Shown here piece after piece: positions 1 to 6,088 of a stretch of DNA of 11,720 nucleotides. Origin of the DNA: Spongiibacteraceae bacterium (lineage in GTDB: Bacteria; Pseudomonadota; Gammaproteobacteria; Pseudomonadales; PIVM01). Position 1 is the first letter of the stretch. Every line of letters starts with the position of its first letter. Location: assembly GCA_030618505.1 (NCBI GenBank), contig JAUXDF010000060.1, forward strand, positions 1 to 11,720. The letters are read 5' to 3'. The position numbers were made by a program, and so were the translations under genes. The notes under the pieces were generated by a model. The model was not told the DNA's origin and did not search any database. It saw only the letters and a program-made list of their open reading frames with translations.

Positions 1-208
1 AACGGTTAAACCCGACAGGCTCCTAGGGTGTACGCGTCAATAAGTGTAAGCTTTTGGTTAGATGTGTAACTGTCTGTTTCAAACGGCCCCAAAAACCTGA
101 CCCTTTACATTGTGTGAAAGCCCACAATTTCTGATGTGACTCACTACAGATTTAACGGTTTCAAAACAGCATTATGAAAGCCTTACAGAATACCAAAACT
201 GCGGGCAA

Positions 209-234
209 ACCACTATCGGCAAGAACGCCGTGGT
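209..234 (-). terminator. Possible terminator hairpin after the 122-aa gene
   Basis: ACCAC (209-213) and GGC (218-220) pair with GCC (227-229) and GTGGT (230-234), with a 4-base bulge and a 6-base loop. On the minus strand the hairpin lies just past the stop codon of the leftward gene and is followed by TTTG. The T-tract is poor, so this is a weak call. Confidence 0.3.
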
Positions 235-246
235 ATGTTCGAACTA

Positions 247-615
247 TCAATCAGACGCTAACAGTTCATTCCATAGCTTGTGCCAAAATTGAACGATCGG
301 TTCGTTTTCGCCAATAATGATAGCGGGCAAGCCTGCCGCTAAACCTTTTTGACACTGTGCAGCAATCGGCAGGTCTTCTTTTTCAAATACCTCGCCACCA
401 AATTCATAAGTCGCTTTAGCATTTTCGAAATTTTCAATATTGCGACAAACACCGGAGTAGTAGATCACCGTGCTATCGGGTGCGGTGCCTGGTTCCCCCG
501 CAAGTTTGGGTATATTGTAGCGTCGTGCCTGTGCTACAAAATACCCCTTTTGTAAAATGAATGTCGCCTCCTGCTTGATATCACTGAATAGCGTACTTGT
601 CTGCCCACTCTGCAA
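247..615 (-). CDS. Hypothetical protein, about 122 aa, TTG start
   Basis: I do not recognise this family. The frame opens at a TAA (complement of 622-624) and the only usable start is TTG at 613-615. The protein has no internal methionine, so no ATG start is possible downstream, and no convincing Shine-Dalgarno precedes the TTG. The product is soluble, with no signal peptide or membrane segment. It has a glycine/alanine-rich stretch near residues 91-102 (GLAAGLPAIIIGEN) and an aromatic C-terminus (VQFWHKLWNELL). Residue use looks like a real folded protein rather than a shadow frame, and no better frame competes with it here. It could be a small conserved hypothetical protein or one that has lost its original N-terminus. 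It is transcribed away from the lipoprotein operon at 810. Confidence 0.6.
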   Translation of the reverse strand: MQSGQTSTLFSDIKQEATFILQKGYFVAQARRYNIPKLAGEPGTAPDSTVIYYSGVCRNIENFENAKATYEFGGEVFEKEDLPIAAQCQKGLAAGLPAIIIGENEPIVQFWHKLWNELLASD

Positions 616-670
616 AACTAATTATCGTCTATTGCACAACGATTAGCGCTAGGCGAACCGTGTGCTTTTC

Positions 671-676
671 TATAAT
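671..676 (+). promoter_or_regulatory. Candidate -10 box (TATAAT) for the lipoprotein operon
   Basis: A perfect TATAAT lies in the 194-base gap between the divergent genes, about 134 bases before the ATG at 810. I see no good -35 box at 16-18 bases upstream. The complementary strand reads TATTAT at the same place, so the box could serve either gene. Confidence 0.3.
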
Positions 677-809
677 AGAGCGGTGGGCCATTGCTAGTGG
701 GCGCTTGTTTATAGTAGATTAGGTAAAAAAGAGGGTTGGCTCATCTATATTTCAGTCTAATTTAGGCACTTATCGTTGGGTTTCAAAACACCGTTCTGGG
801 AGATAACCT

Positions 810-2171
810 ATGATTAATAAGAATAACAAGATATTTAAACGTTGTGGATTGCTGTTTATTCCTCTTGGCTTACTGTTAATGTCTGGGTGCTTGGATATAC
901 CGGACTTCTCTACATTCAGTGATGTGTATCTTACCAATAACACCCCAAATACCCTTTCTGTCAGTGTTGAGCAAAGTGGTGATGTTACGCTCATTGCCGG
1001 TGAGCAATGGCATGTTTATGAGTACGATATTCCACCCTATACAACCAAAAAACTGCTGGATTTTGATCGTCAAGACCTTGCAGATGCAGGGCAAAACCTT
1101 ACCTTTACCGCCACGGTAGATAATGAAGGCGAAAGTTATCAGCTTGTGCAGCAGGTCTCTGTACTAAGTACCAGTTCAAGCATGTCTTATGGTAGCGCCA
1201 CCAACGACGCTAGCCTGGCGCTCAAAACTGATCTGGCTATCCATCGCAGCAATGCAACATCAGCAGCTTTGCTTGTTACAGAAGTTGCCTTTCAGGCAAA
1301 AAATAAGGGGCTATTTAAGGATGTGCATTATGTCATTACTGACGATTATCAGCAGCCCGTTATTGACGAAAACCCTGATCAACTAACAGCACTTAGCTAT
1401 AATATTTGGGCCTTGCCAGTTATTGCGAATAAAATTCCTGAACGTTTGGCTGCAATGCCTGAATATCTTGCAAATTATGATGTGCTGTTATTACAAGAAG
1501 TGTTTGCACCGGAGCGCAACGCGTTTCTACATACGCTGGATATAGATTACGGTTATTCCTATCAAACGGCGATGCTGGATAAGCCTGGCAGTAATATTTT
1601 CGATGGCGGTGTTATCATTCTTAGCCGTTACCCTATCGTTAATCAGGGGCAGTTTGTTTATCCTGACTGTTCAGGCACAGACTGTTTTGCTGATAAGGGT
1701 GTTAATTACGCTGAGATCATCAAGAATGGTCGTTCATACCATGTTTTTGCTACCCATGCTGCCTCCTTTGATACAGCAATTGCCAGAGCGAACCGGCAAA
1801 TTCAGTTTGGCCAAATACGAGATTTTGCCAGTGCTTTAAATATACCTCTTGATGAAACCGTGGTGTATGGTGGCGACTTCAATGTGAACAAGCTTCTTTT
1901 TCCAGGTGATTTTCAGCAGATGATGACCACCCTGGAGAGCTCTGAGCCAAACTATCAGGGTTATACAGAGTCTACCTTTGATCCTCGAATCAATATTAAC
2001 GCCCAGGCTTTTGATGTCGTTGAATATCTGGATTACGTTTTTGTGAGTGACAGCCATGCTGTGGCAAATTCAAATGTGAATACAGTGAGAGTGCCGAGAA
2101 GTACAGATGCCTCGATGTGGAAGCTGTGGGATTTATCAGATCATTTCCCCGTTGAAGCGGTTATTGATTAG
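810..2171 (+). CDS. Sphingomyelinase/phospholipase C-like lipoprotein (endonuclease/exonuclease/phosphatase fold)
   Basis: Predicted metal-dependent phosphodiesterase, most like bacterial neutral sphingomyelinase C, which cleaves sphingomyelin to ceramide and phosphocholine. It is 453 aa. The N-terminus is a lipoprotein signal with lipobox LMSG-C at Cys27, so it should be lipidated and exported. Residues about 30-185 look like an all-beta accessory domain that I cannot name. The catalytic domain runs from about 192 to 453 and has every expected motif: SYNIW (Asn198), LLLQE (Glu230), FATH (His316), GGDFN (Asp356, Asn358), LDYVF (Asp408) and SDHFPV (Asp444, His445). The stretch with Cys287, Cys292 and DKGVNY is typical of the sphingomyelinase branch, and the two cysteines may form a disulfide. 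GGGAG-like SD sequence GGGAG (798-802) sits 7 bases before the ATG. The stop overlaps the next gene by one base. The real substrate (sphingomyelin or another phospholipid) cannot be settled from sequence. Confidence 0.87.
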   Translation: MINKNNKIFKRCGLLFIPLGLLLMSGCLDIPDFSTFSDVYLTNNTPNTLSVSVEQSGDVTLIAGEQWHVYEYDIPPYTTKKLLDFDRQDLADAGQNLTFTATVDNEGESYQLVQQVSVLSTSSSMSYGSATNDASLALKTDLAIHRSNATSAALLVTEVAFQAKNKGLFKDVHYVITDDYQQPVIDENPDQLTALSYNIWALPVIANKIPERLAAMPEYLANYDVLLLQEVFAPERNAFLHTLDIDYGYSYQTAMLDKPGSNIFDGGVIILSRYPIVNQGQFVYPDCSGTDCFADKGVNYAEIIKNGRSYHVFATHAASFDTAIARANRQIQFGQIRDFASALNIPLDETVVYGGDFNVNKLLFPGDFQQMMTTLESSEPNYQGYTESTFDPRININAQAFDVVEYLDYVFVSDSHAVANSNVNTVRVPRSTDASMWKLWDLSDHFPVEAVID

Positions 2172-3124
2172 TGGCGATAAAAGGTAAACTTGCCGTTTTG
2201 TTTGGTTTATCGATTATCGCTTCTGTTGGTATCTACAGTTATTTTTCCGCGTACCAGGCGGAGACTAAAGCGCTTGTCGCCCTGCCGATCCAAACGCAGA
2301 AAACTCTACTGCTGAGCGACCCCCCGCTTGAATCAAATTCCGAACTTGGCCGTAAAGAAGAGCAAGGCAGGAAAATAACCAAATACGATTTTATCGTCCT
2401 GCAAACAATATCAATAAATAAATTAAAAGCCGAAATTGAGCATTTCTGGCAGCGCTGTCGTCAACAGTTTACTTGCGATGACTGGCTGAAGGACTTGCAG
2501 TCGATAGCTTCAGATGAAAGGTATCAACTGGTTAGCGAATATCCCGAAAAACTTTCTCAAATGCAGCAAGAGTTGTCAGTGACTTTAAATCGTCACAGCA
2601 ATACAATTAACGATAAGGTTGAGCAGCTTAAAGCCGTTCACTATTCGGTATGGGGGGAGATTTCTAATGAGCTCTTCGCTGATGAATATGACTACTACAC
2701 TAATTTCTCCCAACTCGAACAGCTAAATAACAAGCAGTGGTTTTCAACCGATGCCAAATTGGCAGGGTTTGAGCAATGGCTGCAACAGCAGCACTCTGAT
2801 AAAACTTCCGGCTTAGACAGTTACCGCTGGGCGCGAAGTTTTTTTGAAGAGGAAATAAATGCAGATAGTAGTGCAAGGCTCGAATCATTGTTGGCAGATA
2901 AATATCTCAACAAAGATCAAGCGCTGCTGGAGCGCAACCGTTTAGATAAACGTCAGCAGCAGCACATTCAGGCTGGAAAATATCAACAGGAATTAAAAGT
3001 ACTTCGAGAAACACTTGATGCCCAGCGAAAAAGTGAATCGAATGAACTCAGTGAGTCAGAGTGGTTGCAGCACGAAGCAAAACAACTTCGCGAGTTTCGT
3101 AAAAGCTTCTTTCAGCATGATTAA
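2171..3124 (+). CDS. Membrane-anchored helical protein, possible divergent lipase chaperone (Lif/LifO-like foldase)
   Basis: The gene starts with GTG inside the stop of the preceding lipoprotein gene (TAGTG, one-base overlap), so the two are probably translationally coupled. No separate strong SD is visible and the next Met is near residue 130. The 317-aa product has one N-terminal membrane segment (about residues 7-27) and then a charged, Gln/Glu/Lys/Arg-rich, almost wholly helical periplasmic part. Size and layout match Lif steric foldases, which are inner-membrane anchored and fold secreted lipases in the periplasm. The best local resemblance, from memory of Pseudomonas Lif, is the segment at 168-185 (LFADE, then Tyr, Phe179, Leu-Glu183-x-Leu). 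The C-terminal part, about 250-317, also has the alternating RLDKRQ-type helices. The Lif signature RxxFDY near the N-terminal domain is absent; Cys96 and Cys102 lie in that region. An unrelated coiled-coil accessory protein remains possible. Confidence 0.5.
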   Translation: MAIKGKLAVLFGLSIIASVGIYSYFSAYQAETKALVALPIQTQKTLLLSDPPLESNSELGRKEEQGRKITKYDFIVLQTISINKLKAEIEHFWQRCRQQFTCDDWLKDLQSIASDERYQLVSEYPEKLSQMQQELSVTLNRHSNTINDKVEQLKAVHYSVWGEISNELFADEYDYYTNFSQLEQLNNKQWFSTDAKLAGFEQWLQQQHSDKTSGLDSYRWARSFFEEEINADSSARLESLLADKYLNKDQALLERNRLDKRQQQHIQAGKYQQELKVLRETLDAQRKSESNELSESEWLQHEAKQLREFRKSFFQHD

Positions 3125-3153
3125 CCTGGCAAGTCCTTTGCGTCGTCCTACTC

Positions 3154-3208
3154 AAACCCCCTCGGTCTTGTTGTATCATCCTTATGCCGGTCGGCAAAGA
3201 CGGGGTTT
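3154..3208. repeat. Long inverted repeat after the lipoprotein operon
   Basis: AAACCCC (3154-3160) pairs with GGGGTTT (3202-3208). Inside, GTCTT (3165-3169) can pair with AAGAC (3197-3201) and a small GCCG-GT-CGGC hairpin lies at 3186-3195. No T-tract follows on either strand, so it is not a standard intrinsic terminator, but it starts about 30 bases after the stop codon at 3124 and could end the transcript or protect its 3' end. Confidence 0.4.
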
Positions 3209-3230
3209 ATGCGGGTGTTACTAGGGTAAG

Positions 3231-3338
3231 ATGCTTGATATACTCGCCGTTCGTCGTATTACCGCGCCCGCCGATGTACTAAAGGACGATCGTCATCCCA
3301 TACTTAGTGGTGCTAAGATAGTGAACCTGCAAGATTGA
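3231..3338 (+). CDS. Possible small protein, 35 aa
   Basis: A short frame ATG (3231) to TGA (3338) lies in the 296-base gap before the DUF368 gene. AGGG (3223-3226) lies 4 bases before the ATG, which is a close but usable SD spacing. The peptide begins MLDILAVRRITAPADV and ends with IVNLQD. It is charged, with no membrane segment or signal peptide. Nothing identifies a function. It may equally be a chance frame or part of an untranslated leader, so I give it low weight. Confidence 0.2.
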   Translation: MLDILAVRRITAPADVLKDDRHPILSGAKIVNLQD

Positions 3339-3420
3339 GCCCGGACAATATTCGCTGCAACACCTGATAATACCTAGCATAATAAGAAACAAGTCCATAC
3401 TCCATAGGAAATCACCCGAT

Positions 3421-4428
3421 ATGATCCGAGATTCTTCAACAGAGGGCGATTCCAGCCCGCGCGCCCTTATTCCGCTGGTGCTGCGTGCTACGATCGGTGG
3501 TGTTCTTATGGGGCTGGCTAACCTGGTTCCCGGTATCAGCGGCGGTACCATGTTACTGGCGGCGGGTGTCTACCCAGGGTTTATTACCGCAATAGCAGAG
3601 CTCAGCACATTACGCTTTAAGCTACGCTCAATGGTGCTGTTAGGTACCATTGTGCTAGCTGCTATGCTCGCGATTTTGTTGCTTGCCGGCACCATGCGTA
3701 GTCTCGTTATCGAGCAGCGCTGGATGATGTACAGTATTTTTATTGGTTTGACGCTGGGCGGACTGCCGCTGATTTGGAAGCTCGCACGTCCAGCGACGCC
3801 GGCGGTTTTCGTCAGTGCTGCGGTCGCTTTTGCCTTGATGGCGTTGATGCAAATCAGTTTTGGTACCGGACTTGGGGGCGAGGACAGTATCTTTTTCTTA
3901 CTGCTCTCGGGGCTAGCGGGGGCTTCGGCGATGATTCTTCCTGGTGTGAGTGGCGGCTATTTGCTTCTGTTGCTGGGACAATACGAAAATATCCTGGGTA
4001 GTGTTGATATGCTCAAGCGTGGACTGCTTAATGGTCTCGACCTTACCTTAGTGATGGAATCGATGAGTGTCATAATTCCTGTTGGTATTGGTGTGTTGAT
4101 CGGAGTCGTTGGTGTCAGTAATTTGCTCAAGTGGCTATTAGAGCGCTTCGAGAAGGCAACTCTGGGGGCTTTGCTTGGCCTGCTTCTGGGGGCGGTCGTG
4201 GGTCTGTGGCCTTTCCAGCAACCTGTCCAGCCAGAGCTTGGGTCGGTGGTAAAAGGGAACATTGTTACCGAGGCAAATCTAGGTGAAATTAAGCAGAAAG
4301 ACTGGCCCCTTGATCGTTTTGATCCGACGGGTGTCCAGATAGCGACTGCTTTGGGGCTTGTTCTTGCCGGGCTTGGAACTACCTTGTTGGTGGCTCGAAT
4401 TGGTAGGAAAGAGGATGAAGAGGGCTGA
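3421..4428 (+). CDS. DUF368 family membrane protein, probable polyprenyl (undecaprenyl) phosphate transporter
   Basis: This 335-aa hydrophobic protein carries the DUF368 hallmark twice: VPGISGG at residues 36-42 and LPGVSGG at 173-179, each in a Gly/Leu-rich membrane segment. That pattern indicates an inverted or internal-repeat transporter fold with about eight to ten membrane segments. DUF368 proteins (PopT) have been reported to recycle undecaprenyl phosphate across the cytoplasmic membrane for wall and glycan synthesis; the role here is inferred from the family. Residues about 267-300 form a polar loop before the last membrane segment, and the C-terminus is short and charged (GRKEDEEG), likely cytoplasmic. 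AGGA (3406-3409) lies 11 bases before the ATG, a rather long spacing. By eye the gene is richer in G+C than its neighbours. It is followed by two terminator-like hairpins, so it is probably transcribed apart from recA. Confidence 0.88.
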   Translation: MIRDSSTEGDSSPRALIPLVLRATIGGVLMGLANLVPGISGGTMLLAAGVYPGFITAIAELSTLRFKLRSMVLLGTIVLAAMLAILLLAGTMRSLVIEQRWMMYSIFIGLTLGGLPLIWKLARPATPAVFVSAAVAFALMALMQISFGTGLGGEDSIFFLLLSGLAGASAMILPGVSGGYLLLLLGQYENILGSVDMLKRGLLNGLDLTLVMESMSVIIPVGIGVLIGVVGVSNLLKWLLERFEKATLGALLGLLLGAVVGLWPFQQPVQPELGSVVKGNIVTEANLGEIKQKDWPLDRFDPTGVQIATALGLVLAGLGTTLLVARIGRKEDEEG

Positions 4429-4454
4429 GGCAGTCGTCCTGCTGCCTCTTCTTT
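4427..4454 (+). terminator. Intrinsic terminator candidate at the DUF368 stop codon
   Basis: GAGGCAG (4427-4433) pairs with CTGCCTC (4442-4448) around an 8-base loop, followed by TTCTTT. The stem begins inside the stop codon. The T-run is short and interrupted. Confidence 0.5.
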
Positions 4455-4498
4455 AAGGTATTTACCATGATCGCTCTCTCCTGGAGCCATGGCCGGGT

Positions 4499-4536
4499 AG
4501 CTGTTGATCTCTAAGTGATCAGCAGTTTTCTTGTTT
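4499..4536 (+). terminator. Strong intrinsic terminator between DUF368 gene and recA
   Basis: CTGTTGATC (4501-4509) pairs with GATCAGCAG (4517-4525), with one G-T wobble and a 7-base loop. The stem can be extended by A-T and G-T pairs into the tail, which is TTTTCTTGTTTT. This is the clearest terminator in the window and insulates recA from upstream transcription. Confidence 0.7.
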
Positions 4537-4670
4537 TGTACATTTCCTTGATGCTGTATTTTGATTCCATTTCTTATTGGCGTGGGTGAGTGTGCCTGGG
4601 CGGTGATGTGTTTCCTTTGCCGGGAAGTCTCAATGTTGATGTCGGTTATTAAATCAAAAATATTATTTCA

Positions 4671-4799
4671 GTGCGTCATGTTTTGACGTATTGGTCGGTA
4701 AACTACAAATACAGACAAGCCGGTGGTAAAGCAGAAGAAATTTTGCTGCAATTTCCGCACACCGAAGTCATCGTTTGTATGGAGTCATTAGTCGATTAA
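4671..4799 (+). CDS. Possible small ORF, 42 aa
   Basis: A GTG-started frame runs from 4671 to a TAA at 4797-4799. The C-terminal half (RQAGGKAEEILLQFP, then HTEVIVC) reads like ordinary protein, but there is no SD before the GTG and the frame closes just upstream at a TAA. It could be a chance frame, a small protein, or a remnant of a lost gene. No function can be given. Confidence 0.15.
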   Translation: MRHVLTYWSVNYKYRQAGGKAEEILLQFPHTEVIVCMESLVD

Positions 4800-4850
4800 T
4801 TTAACGTAGTTGGCAGTAAGTTAAAAAAGGGAGTAGGCGAAGGGAATTTT

Positions 4851-4878
4851 TTGTGAAATAATACTGAGCATATATACA
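4851..4878 (+). promoter_or_regulatory. Candidate recA promoter
   Basis: TTGTGA (4851-4856) and TATACA (4873-4878) are separated by 16 bases, each matching four of six consensus positions. The -10 box lies within the LexA site, as expected for an SOS promoter. Transcription would start near 4885, giving a leader of about 118 bases. Confidence 0.5.
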
Positions 4879-4879
4879 G
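4864..4879 (+). promoter_or_regulatory. LexA (SOS) box of recA
   Basis: CTGAGCATATATACAG matches the gammaproteobacterial LexA operator CTG-N10-CAG with an AT-rich alternating core. It overlaps the -10 region and lies 123 bases before the recA ATG. LexA binding here should repress recA until DNA damage triggers LexA self-cleavage. Confidence 0.88.
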
Positions 4880-4885
4880 TTGTTG

Positions 4886-4921
4886 GGTTGGTTGGTTGGT
4901 TGATCGGTAGGTAGGTAGGTA
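4886..4921 (+). repeat. Twin tetranucleotide repeats in the recA leader
   Basis: Four copies of GGTT (4886-4901), one GATC (4902-4905), then four copies of GGTA (4906-4921), all in one unbroken 4-base register. The block lies directly after the promoter and SOS box and 71 bases before the recA SD, so it should be at the 5' end of the transcript. Tandem tetranucleotides can gain or lose units by polymerase slippage. Confidence 0.9.
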
Positions 4922-5002
4922 GTTAAGTTGGTGGCTGTGATACCGAGAGGTATTTGCAGAATACTAAAAATTGACAGAAATTCGAAAACACAGAGGTGTC
5001 TG

Positions 5003-6040
5003 ATGGACGACAATAAGCAAAAAGCACTTAGCGCAGCAATGGCTCAAATCGAGCGGCAGTTTGGTAAGGGCACCGTGATGCGTATGGGGGATAAAGAGCG
5101 TGAGGCTATTCCTGCGATCTCTACCGGTTCCTTAGGCTTGGATATCGCCTTAGGTATAGGTGGTTTGCCGAAAGGACGGATTGTTGAAATATACGGACCT
5201 GAGTCCTCGGGTAAAACTACCTTGACCTTGCAGGTGATCGCCGAGTGTCAAAAGGCTGGAGGCACAGCAGCTTTTATCGATGCTGAGCATGCCTTGGATC
5301 CTCTTTACGCTGAGAAGTTAGGGGTCAATATTGATGACTTGATAGTCTCTCAGCCTGATACTGGTGAGCAAGCACTGGAGGTTGCTGATATGTTGGTGCG
5401 CTCTGGCGCCGTAGATGTGCTGGTTATCGACTCTGTTGCTGCCTTGACACCAAAAGCTGAAATTGAGGGAGATATGGGTGACCATCACGTAGGTTTACAG
5501 GCTCGTTTGATGTCTCAGGCACTACGTAAAATCACTGGTAATATAAAGCGCTCCAATTGTTTGTGTATTTTCATTAATCAGATTCGTATGAAGATTGGTG
5601 TTATGTTTGGTAATCCCGAAACAACAACCGGTGGTAACGCTCTGAAGTTTTACTCTTCGGTACGCCTGGATATACGTCGTATTGGCGCCGTTAAGAATGG
5701 TGACGAGGTGGTTGGTAATGAGACTCGTGTGAAAGTGGTTAAAAACAAAGTGGCCCCTCCCTTTAAACAGGCTGAATTTCAAATTCTGTACGGTACGGGT
5801 ATTTACCATATGGGCGAGATTATCGACCTGGGCGTTAAGCTCGAGCTGGTGGGTAAAGCTGGCGCATGGTATAGCTACAAAGGCGATAAAATCGGTCAAG
5901 GTAAGGCTAATGCCGCCCGCTACCTGGAAGAAAACTCTGCAGTGGCAGAGGAAATCGAAGCGGTCATTCGCGCTCAGTTGCTTGATGGGCTGACACCGGT
6001 TGAGGAAAAGGAAAAGGCTGAAGAGACAGAAGAGGCATAA
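5003..6040 (+). CDS. recA: Recombinase RecA
   Basis: RecA coats single-stranded DNA in an ATP-dependent filament, carries out strand exchange and stimulates LexA self-cleavage. The 345-aa product is full length. Visible motifs are Walker A GPESSGKTT (65-73), catalytic Glu95 in FIDAEHALDP, Walker B ending at Asp143 (VLVIDS), the allosteric Gln193 (INQIR), the GGNALKFY segment (210-217) and an acidic C-terminal tail (EEKEKAEETEEA). The start is ATG 5003: AGAGG (4992-4996) lies 6 bases upstream and the protein then begins MDDNKQKAL, as in relatives. The frame stays open upstream to a TTG at 4928, but that extension is leader sequence. The gene is preceded by a LexA box and followed by recX 44 bases later. 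Confidence 0.98.
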   Translation: MDDNKQKALSAAMAQIERQFGKGTVMRMGDKEREAIPAISTGSLGLDIALGIGGLPKGRIVEIYGPESSGKTTLTLQVIAECQKAGGTAAFIDAEHALDPLYAEKLGVNIDDLIVSQPDTGEQALEVADMLVRSGAVDVLVIDSVAALTPKAEIEGDMGDHHVGLQARLMSQALRKITGNIKRSNCLCIFINQIRMKIGVMFGNPETTTGGNALKFYSSVRLDIRRIGAVKNGDEVVGNETRVKVVKNKVAPPFKQAEFQILYGTGIYHMGEIIDLGVKLELVGKAGAWYSYKGDKIGQGKANAARYLEENSAVAEEIEAVIRAQLLDGLTPVEEKEKAEETEEA

Positions 6041-6049
6041 GCGTCTCTT
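6021..6049 (+). terminator. Weak hairpin between recA and recX (possible attenuator)
   Basis: AAGAGAC (6021-6027, inside the recA 3' end) pairs with GTCTCTT (6043-6049) around a 15-base loop, followed by TCGC. With the large loop and no T-run, any termination would be partial. In E. coli, recX is expressed by read-through past a recA terminator, so an attenuator here would make sense. Confidence 0.3.
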
Positions 6050-6067
6050 TCGCAATTCAGGTTTTTT

Positions 6068-6088
6068 ATGGTTCTGCATGCTCAATGA
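6068..6088 (+). CDS. Possible 6-codon leader ORF coupled to recX
   Basis: ATG (6068) to TGA (6086-6088) encodes MVLHAQ. Its stop overlaps the recX start as ATGA. AGG (6059-6061) is 6 bases before this ATG but 23 bases before the recX ATG, which has no SD of its own. The arrangement suggests recX translation by coupling, but the SD is weak and the frame is very short. Confidence 0.25.
   Translation: MVLHAQ

Larger units (their letters stand above)
4429..5002. other. 574-base gap between DUF368 gene and recA
   Basis: Contents in order: two terminator hairpins (to 4536), about 130 bases in which I see nothing, a weak 42-codon GTG frame (4671-4799), the SOS-regulated recA promoter (about 4851-4879), two tetranucleotide repeat blocks (4886-4921), and the recA ribosome binding site at 4992-4996. 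The cinA/pncC gene that often precedes recA in gammaproteobacteria is not here. Confidence 0.7.

Noticed and set aside
1..246. Search for a gene running off the left edge or an insertion-sequence end
   Set aside because: All six frames meet stops within about 60 bases of the edge and no terminal inverted repeat or target duplication was seen.
3957..4490. 177-aa leftward frame opposite the DUF368 gene
   Set aside because: Ser/Pro/Arg-rich antisense shadow of a well-supported membrane protein gene; it even runs through the terminator.
4928..5002. Longer RecA with a 25-residue N-terminal extension from TTG 4928
   Set aside because: The ATG at 5003 has an ideal SD and gives the standard RecA N-terminus; the extension is 5' leader.
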